64,000 nt of DNA. It comes from Pholis gunnellus. Its lineage: Eukaryota > Chordata > Actinopteri > Perciformes > Pholidae. Below, one piece after another: positions 26,804-64,000 of this stretch (positions are counted from its first letter, which is position 1; each line of letters begins with the position of its first letter). A program made the position numbers and the translations under genes. Where the stretch lies: contig OU342820.1 in the NCBI GenBank assembly GCA_910591455.2, forward strand, positions 620,001 through 684,000. The letters run 5' to 3'. A model generated the notes under the pieces. That model made no database searches. It worked only from the letters and a program-made list of their open reading frames with translations, and had not been told where the DNA came from.

Positions 26804-27265
26804 GGAGTTTAACCATTTGTGAATCGGGCGCGAGCTGGAATAAAACAAATAGTCCGATATCCCTCATGTGGCGGAAGGAGAGAAGGCTAGTGGTGCTCCC
26901 ACAAAGCACACAAAATGGAGAGAGGGGGGGGGTGTCCTCTGCCGTGGAGAAGGAAAAAAACCGACTACACTACTGGACACATTAAAACATATTGGATTCA
27001 ATTACATTTGAAATAACATGGCTAAACTTCTTATTTGACAACGTTTAAGTTTCCATAAATACTATGAGATATCTTTTGTTCGTTCACTTATTGGTCAACT
27101 TTTCTTTAAAAAAAACTTTTTGTTGATGATGCCTAAAATGACCCGAGCCGCTTCCTCTGGCTGCGGCGAGAGGATGTGGAGGAGATGATCCAGCCTGAGC
27201 GCTCCTCGTCTCCTCCAGTCCGAGCCACGACCGCCACCAACCGGCCGAGACGAGCCACTGCAGCC

Positions 27266-27266
<1 letters not shown>

Positions 27267-27310
<44 letters not shown>
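27267..27310 (+). repeat. (GT)n microsatellite with a poly-G end
   Basis: About 44 bp of GT followed directly by a short G run. Confidence 0.97.
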
Positions 27311-27312
<2 letters not shown>

Positions 27313-27639
27313 GGGGGGCCTTCAACTGGGATGAGGCCTGCTGAGGCGCAACAATAATTATTAACCGTGAACAAATATAGAAATACAAAAAATACAAAAA
27401 CATTTTTTAGTTTGAAGCAAAAGTGTTCCAACTTTATTTATATTTAGACCTACCCAGTTTATTAATTTGTAATTCTTATGACAATAATTAATATAAACTT
27501 AATTGTAACTTAATCACCCTCGGCTTTAATTTCTCCCTTTTCATTATCAACTTGTTATCAAAATGAATATGATTAAAATAAACATTCATTTCCCCTCTAA
27601 ATTAACTTCCTTCCATAAACTTTTTTCGGTGCAGCTCGT

Positions 27640-28050
27640 GTGAAGAAACGCGTGTTCTTGTTTTGACCAACAAGCACACCTGTTACTAATTAACGCACGC
27701 GGTAGGCGTATCGATTATAATCCGTCACAAATCCCGTTCCGCGTGCCGGTTTGCGGCGCGTTAGCGCAACAAGCCGCCAGGTTTAGAAGCACCGGGTCCG
27801 GATGCGAAGAGGCCCAGAGACGGGCCTCGGCCATCGAAAAGGTAAATGATTTTTAATCGATAACCGGCGTCGTCGCTGACCAAACGCCGCGTGCACCGGC
27901 AAGCGGATATTAATTCACCGCGATCCGCGCCAGAGTCTCGCGCGGCGGAACACTTCGGAACCTTCAATCGATCCGATGAAGGGCGCGCGGTTTCGGCTCC
28001 TTTATTTCTTTAAGAGCTCAATTATGGTGCGCGTTCCCGCCACGTACACG
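27640..28050 (+). promoter_or_regulatory. Orphan CpG-rich block
   Basis: The block is dense in CG dinucleotides (for example CGGCGCGTTAGCGC and CGATCCGCGCCAGAG) and lies within AT-rich intergenic DNA. A 68-codon minus-strand frame covers part of it but resembles no family I know. It may be an enhancer, a distal promoter or a non-coding RNA start. It is over 2.8 kb downstream of the zinc-finger stop codon and over 8 kb from the igf2bp1 start. Confidence 0.4.
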
Positions 28051-29159
28051 CACTTTGATGGACTGTATTGAAATCGTAGGACTAAATGGACACCTGTGGA
28101 CTTTATGACGACACGTAGAGGAAAGCAATTGTCATGTAGGCCTAATTTAATTGTGATTGACTGTGAATGTAGTCAAGTAGGCCTAATGTTGATACAAATA
28201 ATAGTAGTAAAATATAGTATTACTTATTATTTATTCAAAGTCCAAAAAATGAAATTACTTAATTCATTTATTAACTTCAAATATATATATATATAAATAC
28301 AAATAACTGAAACATGAAGTGTGGATCACATGAAATAACACGTGTCACGCACGAGACTGAAGTTCCACTATCCTACTTTATGGAACCCAGAAGTTAGTCG
28401 ATATTTGAACCACCCGGTTGTGGATCTCACTCAGATCTGTCAACATTAAAATGTTTAATAATATATTTCACATCAGCATATTAACGAGTCACGTTGAGGC
28501 TTCGGACAAACTGGCAGAACTTTTTTCGAGTTTAATGAATTAGTTTGAATGCGTAACGGTTTGATTTCTCATTATTACTGAATATTTGAATGAGGAAAGG
28601 TTCTTCCTGCTGACAGTTTATGGGAGAGATGAGAAGAGAGTTTCTGTTTAAAATCTCACGTGACATCCCGACTATATTAATATAGTTTAGTCAGTTGATG
28701 GGACCAAAAACAGGTGTATTAGCCACCACACGAAACGCCACAAATAACAAAATAAATACGGTTGTGATTCTTATTTCTAGAGAATAAAACGGACTTCACG
28801 ATGTCGCCCTCTGGTGGCTGTTTGTAAACACTACAAATCAACAGAGAAGCCATGCCAGAGGCGGTGGTTACAACTATAAAATAAGGTTCGTCTCGGTTTT
28901 CACTCAAGGGTCCACTTACTTACTTGTTCCGGAGCTTCCCCCCCCCCAGTTTGCTCAGCTGGTCTAAACTTTCCGTTATTGGGTGCACTTTCAGGCCATG
29001 AGCTTGAAAGCAGGAGCGAATAAGTTGAGCTCAAAATAAAATGATATTTCCATGTAAACATATCCACATGCATCTGTTTAGTTCTCAGCAACAACAAAAG
29101 AAAAAATCAAGAATTTGATTTAAAAAGCAGCAGTCTCATCGTCTGCTAAGAAAAGCAGC

Positions 29160-29260
29160 ACTGGTGGTGATAATAATAAAACATTTTATTTGTATAGCAC
29201 TTTTCTAAATACTCAAAGACACTTTACAAGGAGAGAGAGAGAGAGAGAAAGCAACAATGG
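29160..29260 (+). mobile_element. Teleost short interspersed repeat fragment
   Basis: ACATTTTATTTGTATAGCAC followed by TTTTCTAAATACTCAAAGAC and an ACTTTACAAGG stretch matches the tail shared by many fish interspersed repeats. A (GA)n tract follows. A similar AGAGCACTTGT plus AAAGTGCTTTA motif lies near 29790-29820. Confidence 0.5.
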
Positions 29261-29744
29261 AAACATGTCATGAATAAAAATAGAAACGACTTTAAAAAGA
29301 GAAAATACAATGTCAGTAGAATTGTGGGTATTCCGAACGAACACCGTGTTAGCGAGAGAAACGTAACAGAACTACATATCGGAACCATGATTAAAACTGT
29401 TAGTCAAAAATTGACCGTTTACCAAATATAACAAAAAACAAATGTTGACTTCCATCTTCTTTGCGCTTACTCGGGCGTTAACTGTGATTGGCTGTTTATT
29501 GAAACAACCCTGCGGGTTTGGGCGGTAACTAAATCCATCCTGGGAGCAGTGACATGCTTGTGACATTTTTCTAGAGGGGAAGAGACACGGGAGGGGAGGG
29601 AGGGAGGGAGGGGGGGTGGGGGGTCCAGAGCTGCAGGCATACTGCATTTTGGCATACTGTAGTTTCCAGGTGCAGCCATGGGAGGGGAGGGGTCCGATGT
29701 AAAGCAATGTTACATCTTCATATCTTAATAGCCGACACAGCTCT

Positions 29745-29772
29745 GGGGGGGGGGGGGGGGGGGGGGGGGGGG
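29745..29772 (+). repeat. Poly-G run
   Basis: About 28 consecutive guanines. A second G-rich run is at about 29870-29886. Confidence 0.95.
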
Positions 29773-29906
29773 TCAGAGACAGTAATAATTATAGAGCACT
29801 TGTCTTAAAGTGCTTTAAAGTGAGAGGAACAAACGTGTCGACAGTTTGTTAAAACCAAGGCGGGGCGGGGCGGGGGGGGGGGGGGGTCGTACTGGTGTCG
29901 TCTAGA

Positions 29907-29912
29907 TTTATT
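29907..29912 (-). terminator. Candidate polyadenylation signal of the zinc-finger gene
   Basis: AATAAA on the minus strand, about 1.0 kb downstream of the stop codon at 30928. It is the first canonical hexamer I saw in that direction, so the 3' UTR may span about 29890-30927. Transcript 3' ends would be needed to confirm it. Confidence 0.35.
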
Positions 29913-30876
29913 TCCCCCCACTCGACAGATCGTTAAAACTACAACAACAACAACAAGAAGCCACCAGTCGGATGACAGTTTAGAACCAAAAAACAAACAA
30001 GTGAGCTTTCAGTTGTGTGTTAGAGAAGGTAAGAGCAAGACCCCCCCCCCCGGGAATGTTGAGGTCCTTTCCACGGAACACAAGGGAGCCGAACCGTCCT
30101 CTCGTTGTGCAGACGCGTTGGTCTCCGTCCTGATCTTTGCTGCTGATTCTCGGAGACGAGAGGCGTGAAGGTAACGGCTTTCGGGAAATTGTCAGGACGC
30201 CTCCTGAACGCACAATATACACAGTCTTCATTCTGGAGCACGTTGAAGGGGGTACGCTTAAAAAAACAACAACAGAGAAAACGGTTCCCCCTTCTCCTTC
30301 TAGAAGCTTCATTTGACTTAAACGTTGGGTTTTATGTTCAGAAAAACATATCGGACTGAAGGGAGAATTTTGTCACATTTACTTGGCGCCCTGGAATCCC
30401 TTCAGTTCAGGGTTTGGAACACGCTCTGGATAGAAAATAGCTTTTTGTTTCATTTAACACATGGGGGAACCAAAAAGGAGGGTTGGGGGGGGGGGGGGGG
30501 GACACTATTCATAATGGGAAGGATAGATATTTTCATAACTAGAGTGGGAGAGGAGGACAGGGAGATAAATTCTTAAGTGGGGGGACAGACATTTTAACTT
30601 ATATCCAGTACATGGCATAGATCATACATGAGGGTCAAGGCAACACATTTTTTTTTTTTTCTTTTTAAACCTAACTACTCAGTTATTCAATCTCAACTAG
30701 TCTCAACAGTGCCCCGCCCCCTCCCCCCATCCCAAACACAACGTTCCAAAAGGAGGGGCGAGGCGGTGGAGGGGCGTCCAAAGTCCTCCCTCCTCGATGC
30801 TGGGTCCGAAAGGGGTGTGTGGATGGGGGGTGAGGAGGGTGTGTGGTGCTGGACGCGATGTGAGGGGCTGGTTCCT

Positions 30877-30879
<3 letters not shown>

Positions 30880-30911
<32 letters not shown>
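30880..30911 (+). repeat. (GT)n microsatellite in the zinc-finger 3' UTR
   Basis: About 32 bp of GT followed by a G-rich stretch. It reads (CA)n in the transcript. Confidence 0.95.
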
Positions 30912-30914
<3 letters not shown>

Positions 30915-30927
30915 GGGTGGGGGGGTC

Positions 30928-42748
<11,821 letters not shown>

Positions 42749-42839
42749 ATCGAAGCACGCGGAGCATTACTGTCGCCTACTGGAGTGGAGTGTAACAACA
42801 CAGACTGAACGCACAGGCTATCCCCGAACGTGTTTTAGA

Positions 42840-43140
42840 AATATGTATGAGATATTGTTTCATTTTATGCTACTTTATACATCTACTTTACTTCAATTCA
42901 GAGAGAAATATCGCACTTTCACATTATCTGACAGCTATTATCCTACTAATAACTTTAGAAATCCAGATTTTACATACAAAACGTGTGATGAACTAATAAA
43001 ATAGTATGCATTCAAACCACCCATCATAAATATGGCATATGTTTATAATAATGTATAAAGAAGTACATCCTTTTACTTTATTTTCATTGCAAGAATTTTA
43101 CTTGTAATGTAGTATTTTCAGTGTGATATTTTGGTCAAGG
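42840..43140 (+). repeat. Teleost AGTACTTT-type repeat, AT-rich
   Basis: The stretch contains TTTTATGCTACTTTATACAT, TCTACTTTACTTCAATTCAG and AATTTTACTTGTAATGTAGT. It is the same kind of repeat as 25380-25780. It forms the upstream edge of the zinc-finger gene. Confidence 0.5.
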
Positions 43141-44190
43141 ATATACTTTTTTTTATCTTTTCATTGAGTAAATCATATTTACTTGTTTTAGCAACTAGTG
43201 TGTCGTCCATATTTTCGTTAAATTTAGTAAAAATGAAACAAAAAACATTATTTAGATTTATTTATTTTTATCCATAAGAAGTCATTTATTTCTACAAGGC
43301 CCAAAAGCTGTTGAGGAGAGTAGCTCGGCTAATTTAGGGAATTTCAGAATTTTCCTTTCAAAAGAAGTCTATTTCTGTGTATTGCTTTGTTCACCTATAG
43401 ACAGTGAAATCATTTTATTTCTTCATTGATTTCTCAGATGTCGATGAATATCTTATATGCTCTATTAAATACTAAATGATTTTCGTTTGTTTTTCTCTTC
43501 TACCATTGACTCTCTCATTATGTCTCAGCAGTAGGTTCATTTCAACACTGACCGGTACTGTGGTCGACATGTTATATTAATGATACTACTAGTCATTCTG
43601 GGTAACTGTAATAAGACAAAGAGGTAGAAGTTGGTTTATTCATTAGGACCGTTAACATTATAAACAAGTTTCGAAGCTTAGAACAGCTTTGTAATGCCCC
43701 CCCCCAAATGTACTGAACATCTCGAGGACAGTACTCATCAAAATACTATGGAGTCCAACTATGGATATGAACATGCACTTACTGATTCTGTCTATATACA
43801 AATCAAATATGCAAATGCTTTCACGTCAAAATATTTTATTATCTTGATTTGGTCTTCAACCTTCTTTACCGTTACCTATAGCAGCCTAACTTGACAAAAT
43901 AGGATGTGATAGGGCACGTAACATGTTGATACTTTATTTTGCATAGTTATTTGTATTTATAGATATTCTCTCTTTTAGGTGAGTTTTTTTAAATAAGCGC
44001 AGCTTTTCTACCTCACTTGCACATGTATTTTATCTCCATACACTTTTCCTCTACGTGATCTTTCCTTTAATAATGTGAAAATAAAACTAGACAGGCGTAC
44101 CTAATAAAGTGGAGAAGACAGTTAAAACAGTTAAAGGAACAGCAGAGCGCCGAGGCAACAAACAACCAGGGCCGACTCAGTCATGCCAAA
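43140..44190 (+). other. Short intergenic gap before rab11fip4
   Basis: AT-rich sequence without a recognisable gene. The zinc-finger gene starts to its left and rab11fip4 ends to its right, both on the minus strand. Confidence 0.6.
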
Positions 44191-44200
44191 GCCAATGGAT

Positions 44201-44206
44201 TTTATT
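44201..44206 (-). terminator. rab11fip4: Candidate polyadenylation signal of rab11fip4
   Basis: AATAAA on the minus strand in the context GTGTAAATAAAATCC. It would give a 3' UTR of about 2.5 kb (44185-46739). The stretch between has no coding exon and includes an inserted repeat at 45528-45670. Other hexamers nearer the stop may also be used. Confidence 0.4.
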
Positions 44207-45527
44207 TACACATCTAGTTTCTACAACATGGTCACCCATAATTCCATGTGCGATACACACGTAAAAGAAGTCATAGTGAACACACGTGAGATGTGACAGA
44301 CTATGATCTATTTTTTTCCCCATCATGTTCAATATTATTCCAGTTAAATACTTTGGCTGTGACACTTTTAAGTGTGCTATATATTACTGACTTCATATTA
44401 TAATCTACAACACATATTTTTTCATATTGTGTCAAAACTCTCTAAGAGACTTCTTAAGCGAAATGACTTGCACGTAACTAGATTCTGTACAACATTTACA
44501 ATGTATGAAATCGCAAATACTGTGTCTTAAAGTAAAAATGTCAACATAAAAAAAAAATCACTCACAATGGCAACAACGAACAAGAATCATAGCTGGACCA
44601 CTTAAATAATTGTCATACCTCGTATGCAAACGCACAAAAACCTGTGAAAGAACAAGCAAATAAAGTATGTAAAACATTTTGTGCAATGGAGCAAAACTAA
44701 ATTCAGTGCTCAGGACAGCAGCTTCGGCTAGCTCATCCAGGTCACACTGTGGGTGTAAGAAGCACATGTGAAAGAATATTTAAGTTCTACATTTAGGTGG
44801 CATTATTTAGAGTGAGACTAATTTACAGCATAGGTAGAATAAAGTGGTTTTCCTAATTCACAAAAGATACTGAAGGCAGCGCAGAAATCATGTGAGATTC
44901 CCCGTTTAGGTTGCTTATGGTAAGTGCTTTTTCTTCTTCTTCTATAGAACACTGTAAAGTACACAGTATTAGTACAGTATTTCTAATACCGCTTTGGAAT
45001 TGTAATTTGTATGAGAGATTTATTTTTCTGCACAACGCCCTTCATCCATGAAAACTAAGTAAAATGTTAAGATTTGGCACATAATGTTGACTCTGGGCAC
45101 CTTTAAATACCGTTATCATGATTGGTCTTCAGAAACAGCACTGAATTGTCCCTCAAAAGGCTCAATGACAGTTACCGACTGCTAAAAATGGATTTGATGT
45201 AGAATACAGCATATATGAACCATGTGGACATTCAGCTGTGTTGAGACGACCAATTTAAAGGGTTAGAAATTGTTTTACTTAAAGAGAGCATGTCAGTGTT
45301 TATGCATGTTGTGGCCATTTACTACATATACACAAATACTTATTATTTTTGAACATTTTACACATCTTTTATTATTATTTTTTTTTAAAAGAAGTAGTTC
45401 AACATAAGCAAAACATAACTCCTTCTAAAACTTATCGTTTTACATTTTGGTTTGTGAACAGATTAAACAAACTACACACATCCTGTAAATTAGTGATCCA
45501 TAGAAGTGTATTTCTGAACTTTCAGGC

Positions 45528-45670
45528 TTAATGCTAAGCTAAGCTAACTCCAGTCCTGACTCCAGCTTTGTAATGAACACAGACATGAGACTAGTGTCAA
45601 TCTTCTCATCTCACTCTCGGGAAGCGAATAAGCGCCAATCCCCCACATTTTGAACAAGTTTTCTATTCGT
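45528..45670 (-). mobile_element. Teleost TTAGCTTAGC-type repeat in the rab11fip4 3' UTR
   Basis: Reverse-complement copy of the family also seen at 47530-47690 and 60915-61080. Landmarks are TTAGCTTAGC next to GCATTAAGCC, GAGAAGATTGACAC and CATGTCTGTGTTC. The family is abundant in many fish genomes. Confidence 0.55.
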
Positions 45671-46739
45671 TCCCATACAGTATGAAAGTCAACTTGCATT
45701 TATAATGAGCTAATTTCAAGTCTCTGCCAGTTGATCTTTATACTGCTTGAAGTGAAGGTTGAAAGACGGTAAAAAAACGCCTTCTGAATTCAAACCATTA
45801 TGGACTGCTTTGGCTAACATGCTAAACACTGGTATGGCCCTTTAAATCGCTAATTGTTTTATGTCCTGCACTCCTTAAATCTCGCATCGGTTTCAGTGGG
45901 TGGCAGCCCAGTTATGATCAGTAACTGATGGTACTGTCTCTACAACAAACAAAGTGAACACCAAAATATGCTTTTGTGTATTACCAAATATTTTAAAGTC
46001 TTCACACTTCAGTAGTTTCAAATATATAACTATAAAACGTTGCCGGACAGACTATACATGGCACAGCAGATCTACAGTGATTGACAGACTGCATCATAAA
46101 CAAGCGTTCCGTTCTAGTGGATATGAAGACCGCCTGCTGTGGTGGTGTAGATATATATTTGTGTGTGGTCAGTCGTAAGTCGTGACAACATTTAGGACAT
46201 TCAGAATTTGGGCTTCAGTTCAAAGTTATAATCCGTTAGACGCCCATTAAACCATACCCTGTTTCTGATACTATTCATGGACGGCATTTTTCAGCAATAG
46301 CTATTCAATTTATTAACATTCGGCATTTATCTCTCTATCTCGCGTTTTTTATTGTTGGTGGCGGGATCCGCCATTCCCTCGCTGGATTCAAATTGCCTTC
46401 ACACGGGCGAGTGATTGACGTGGAAATACACAGCATGTAATCCGGCATCACTGCTAATGCTAATCGACATGTCCCACTGCCGCTGGACCACTTTTACTGT
46501 GAAGAAGTTAGGAAGCGCAGGTCGTCTCTAACCCGATCATTCGTCAAATATGCGTCCACAAAACAAGACATGGGAGTATGCAGCATGTACTCGGATGGCA
46601 GTTGCACATGCTACCATTATTGACTGACTTGTTTTGCTAAAATCATAAAAGGATTATAACTTTAAAGGTACAAGCTAATATATCAGTTAACGGTCCCCAC
46701 AACTACAGAAACACAAGCGTGTGTGTGTGTATATGGCGT

Positions 46740-61232
<14,493 letters not shown>

Positions 61233-62129
61233 CTGCAGGAGACAAGAGAGATCTTTACAACACGATGCTGCGCCCTCTATTCTTAGACTCTGGGCAGAAA
61301 ACAACAGGGGCATTAGGCATCAGTTCAGCCCACCCTCTTCCCCGCACATTGAATAGGCCTATGACTCTAAAATGGGTTGTGATTTTTAGCCCTGCTGACT
61401 CTATGGATGTTAATGTCGCTTGGTTGGTTTGAATCTCTCCCGCTTTCATCCTTTACACATTTATTCACTTAGAGAATGCCAACACTATGAATATGTCCAA
61501 AGAAGTCTGTCTAAGTGTCTACTGTTAAATTGTTAAAAAACATTTTTAACAATTCAGAGCGTAACACCCCTCTGTGTGACCCTCACGTTTCTGCAGGCTT
61601 ACTGACATTGCATTCTTTTGTTACATATAGCTTTGAATAAAGGATCTAGTCCTAGCTTTCACATTATTGATCACCTTACCGATTAGCTTACTTTGGTTAT
61701 CAATTTGGCTGATTGGGTGTTCCCATTTGAAAAACCCAGAGAAGAAGGCATATGGAGTCGACCTTCACCTCACTGCGTACGTGCACTGTCAGGTGCTATT
61801 TTGTTTTAGTTGTGGCATAAAGTTGCCTACATGTCCCCTAGCGCACTGAGCACTGCTGACAACGCCATCCAGCCTCCCCTCAAGCCCCTCTCTGTCCCTT
61901 CATCAATGCTCTGCACAATTCGATGTGGCCTCTCCTTTGGTTGGAATAACGCTACACAGTGTGACTGTAGCAGAAGATTACGGCTCCGACTCTGACAGCC
62001 GTGCTCAGAGCAGGAGGAGGGAATACCATCGGACACGCGATTTGGTGGGAGACGGTTTCTGAGCATGGATAAATAGATCAAAGTTATATACTGTGGATCA
62101 ACCTGTGCTAAACAGGCATCTACATGTTA

Positions 62130-62162
<33 letters not shown>

Positions 62163-64000
62163 TCCCACAGTTTAGTGTCACATCATCACACGGGCTTAAC
62201 ACTGCTACATCAAACACCTCCAGAGGCTTTCATGTCAGGCAAGCAGAAGCCAGTTTCAACCCACCCTTAATACTATACATCTGAAACTCTATTAGTTTGT
62301 TATGTCTCTAATGTCTTATAATGAAATATGTACATGTGTGGAGTGTCAGTGGACGGTTGGACTGGATTAGGAATCTCTTCACCTCCAGCAACGATCAAAC
62401 AAACGCAAGTTCAAATACAGTTTTCAGCCCAGACCTTCAGAGGCGCTGTCCACTTGAAAATATGCCTCTGTAAGCATTATCCCCCTTTTCATGATCAATT
62501 AATCCGCCAAATATTTTCTCAATGAATCAGCTCATGTCAGAAAACTGTGAAAAATATTCGTCAACTGTCCTATGACCATCAGTTGGTTTTCTAATTACAT
62601 AAAACAGAGAAATACGTTTAAAAGTCTAAAATAATAATAATATTTAAGAGTACATTTTAAATGTACACAAATTGTAGGGCTAAAATTTGCAAGACAAAAC
62701 CCGAATGATGTGTTCTTACAAAAAAGATGTTTTGGCAGAAAAATAACAGAAATAAACATTTGTATAAAATACTTTATATGTGCATTTGTAGGCTACTGTA
62801 ATGTGTGCATGCATGCAGTATGGGGCAGTGTGGTGAGGTAAACATGAATAAAGATGGTATTTCATAATGTACGCTCGCTGCAGTCAACTAATCGCCATGG
62901 AAACGGATGCTTCTGGATGTGTCATTGTTTTCCAAAAGAAACAAAATTACAAGCGCTGGTGCAGTGAGTGCCGTCTCACAGGCGGATCATTTCATTACTT
63001 ATTAACCGACCAATCCGCTCATAAGTCTCCTCCAGAAGCTCTCATTGCCATGGTGACAAAGAACACAGGGATGAGAGGAGCTGCGGGAGGGGGGGGGGGG
63101 GGGGGGGGGCAGCTACCTCCGAGTTATTTTTAGTAGAAGTGTGTTCGGGGTGCTCAGCTCAGCCGCCATGACAGCTTAAAGGAAAATCTACTGTCACTGT
63201 TGGATGTTGTTTATCTGTGGTACTCAGTGCGTCCTCCTCTCCCTCTGAGTCCCGTCTCCTCACCGGCTTTCATTTCTTTCTCTTCCAAGCTCCTGTTTTG
63301 CACAGCAATCTAAATAACCGAGTGTGACTAAACACAGTTACTCCAACACAAGTATGACAACTGGCTGCTAGTCTTCTTGGAAGCGAATTGCCATGAACTA
63401 CGGAAGTGGTGCTCCAGCATATACTTCACATTATTGATCATCTTGTCCTAAGGCCTAACACATTTCCAAGTCTTACATGCAGCCACTGGTTTGATTATTG
63501 TCAGTAGGGTATGGAAATCAACTTGAAGCCTGCTTGTGAGGGTATAGGTAAATTCAGATAACCAATGAAAATAGAGACAGTATTTGGTTCCAAATCTTAG
63601 AATATGATAAAATGGTAGATTAGCAAGCTGTAGAATCATGGAATAAGCAATCAAATGATGACTCGGGGGTTAGTGTTGACCACTAGCAACCCTGCTAGCC
63701 CCGGGTTCAGTACCACAGAGAGAGCCGTCAGCCCCAAAAGGGCAAATCAGATCCAACATTTAGATATCTGGAGTCCCTGTGGCGCTGATATATGCAACCC
63801 CAATATCTTTTCAGGGTTTTTTTGGGGGGGGGGGGTTTATAAAGGACAAAAGCCTACCCTACATATGTAGTGGATATTATTCATCCTCATCCTCTGTTGT
63901 GTTTCAGAATGATGAAGAGAGTTGGAGAACAATTCAATACAAAACAGTATGTTGACTTGATTTTTTTCCATGTTTTTCTCAAATGATGTACAGAGTTTTA
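61233..64000 (-). other. rab11fip4: rab11fip4 upstream intron, right edge of window
   Basis: No exon for the first EF-hand or start codon was found, so this is read as intron. It has a short (CA)n at about 62141-62162 and poly-G runs at about 63089-63109 and 63826-63836. Confidence 0.6.

Larger units (their letters stand above)
20301..29890 (+). other. Intergenic region between igf2bp1 and the zinc-finger gene
   Basis: No convincing coding exon was found. The stretch holds a poly-C/(CA) cluster at 20857-20895, another at 21748-21790, (CA)n at 26754-26801, (GT)n at 27267-27310, and poly-G runs at 29745-29772 and 29870-29886. It also has repeat fragments near 23150-23280 and 25380-25780, and a CpG-rich block at 27640-28050. 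A YY1-like ATATGGCGGC lies near 20483. Its frames are short or low-complexity. Confidence 0.7.

Overview
The window is nuclear DNA of a ray-finned fish, most likely a spiny-rayed (percomorph) teleost. The evidence is split genes with GT-AG introns, vertebrate protein families, (CA)n/(TG)n tracts of 110-150 bp, many poly-G runs, and several interspersed repeats of kinds common in teleosts. There are no operons, ribosome binding sites, CRISPR arrays or prokaryotic systems. Most open reading frames of 60-500 codons come from simple repeats and minisatellites, not genes.

Three protein-coding genes are supported, all on the minus strand. (1) The 5' end of igf2bp1: coding exon 1 at 19095-19269 and exon 2 at 17917-17977, together the first RRM. 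The gene runs off the left edge, so positions 1-17916 are intron 2. This intron is full of repeats: a 40-bp minisatellite, a PIF/Harbinger-type MITE, a 19-bp minisatellite and long (CA)n tracts. (2) A zinc-finger gene at about 30.9-42.75 kb that I cannot name. I rebuilt it exon by exon with consistent reading phase: a possible first coding exon, two exons with four fingers, a possible duplicated single-finger exon, and four exons for a low-complexity Q/S/P-rich tail. (3) rab11fip4, from the stop codon at 46740 to an EF-hand exon at 61145-61232, fourteen firmly phased exons with one more optional. Its first exon(s) lie beyond the right edge.

Layout: 1-17916 igf2bp1 intron 2; 17917-19269 igf2bp1 exons 2 and 1; 19270-20300 igf2bp1 leader and CpG-rich promoter region; 20300-29900 intergenic, with a CpG-rich block at 27640-28050; 29900-42750 zinc-finger gene, with a 31-bp minisatellite and several DNA transposon remnants in its introns; 42840-44190 AT-rich intergenic; 44190-64000 rab11fip4, whose introns hold a 1.85-kb foldback element and other repeats.

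The three genes do not form a pathway. IGF2BP1 is a cytoplasmic mRNA-binding protein, Rab11-FIP4 is a Rab11/Arf effector of recycling endosomes and cytokinesis, and the zinc-finger protein is presumably a nuclear DNA-binding factor. In human, IGF2BP1 and RAB11FIP4 are both on chromosome 17, so their nearness here fits one ancestral linkage group. I found no previously undescribed system. The most interesting signals are the possible duplicated finger exon, TG/CA repeats placed right at rab11fip4 splice sites, a pyrimidine-rich minisatellite just upstream of the zinc-finger gene's last acceptor, and the long intronic inverted repeat.
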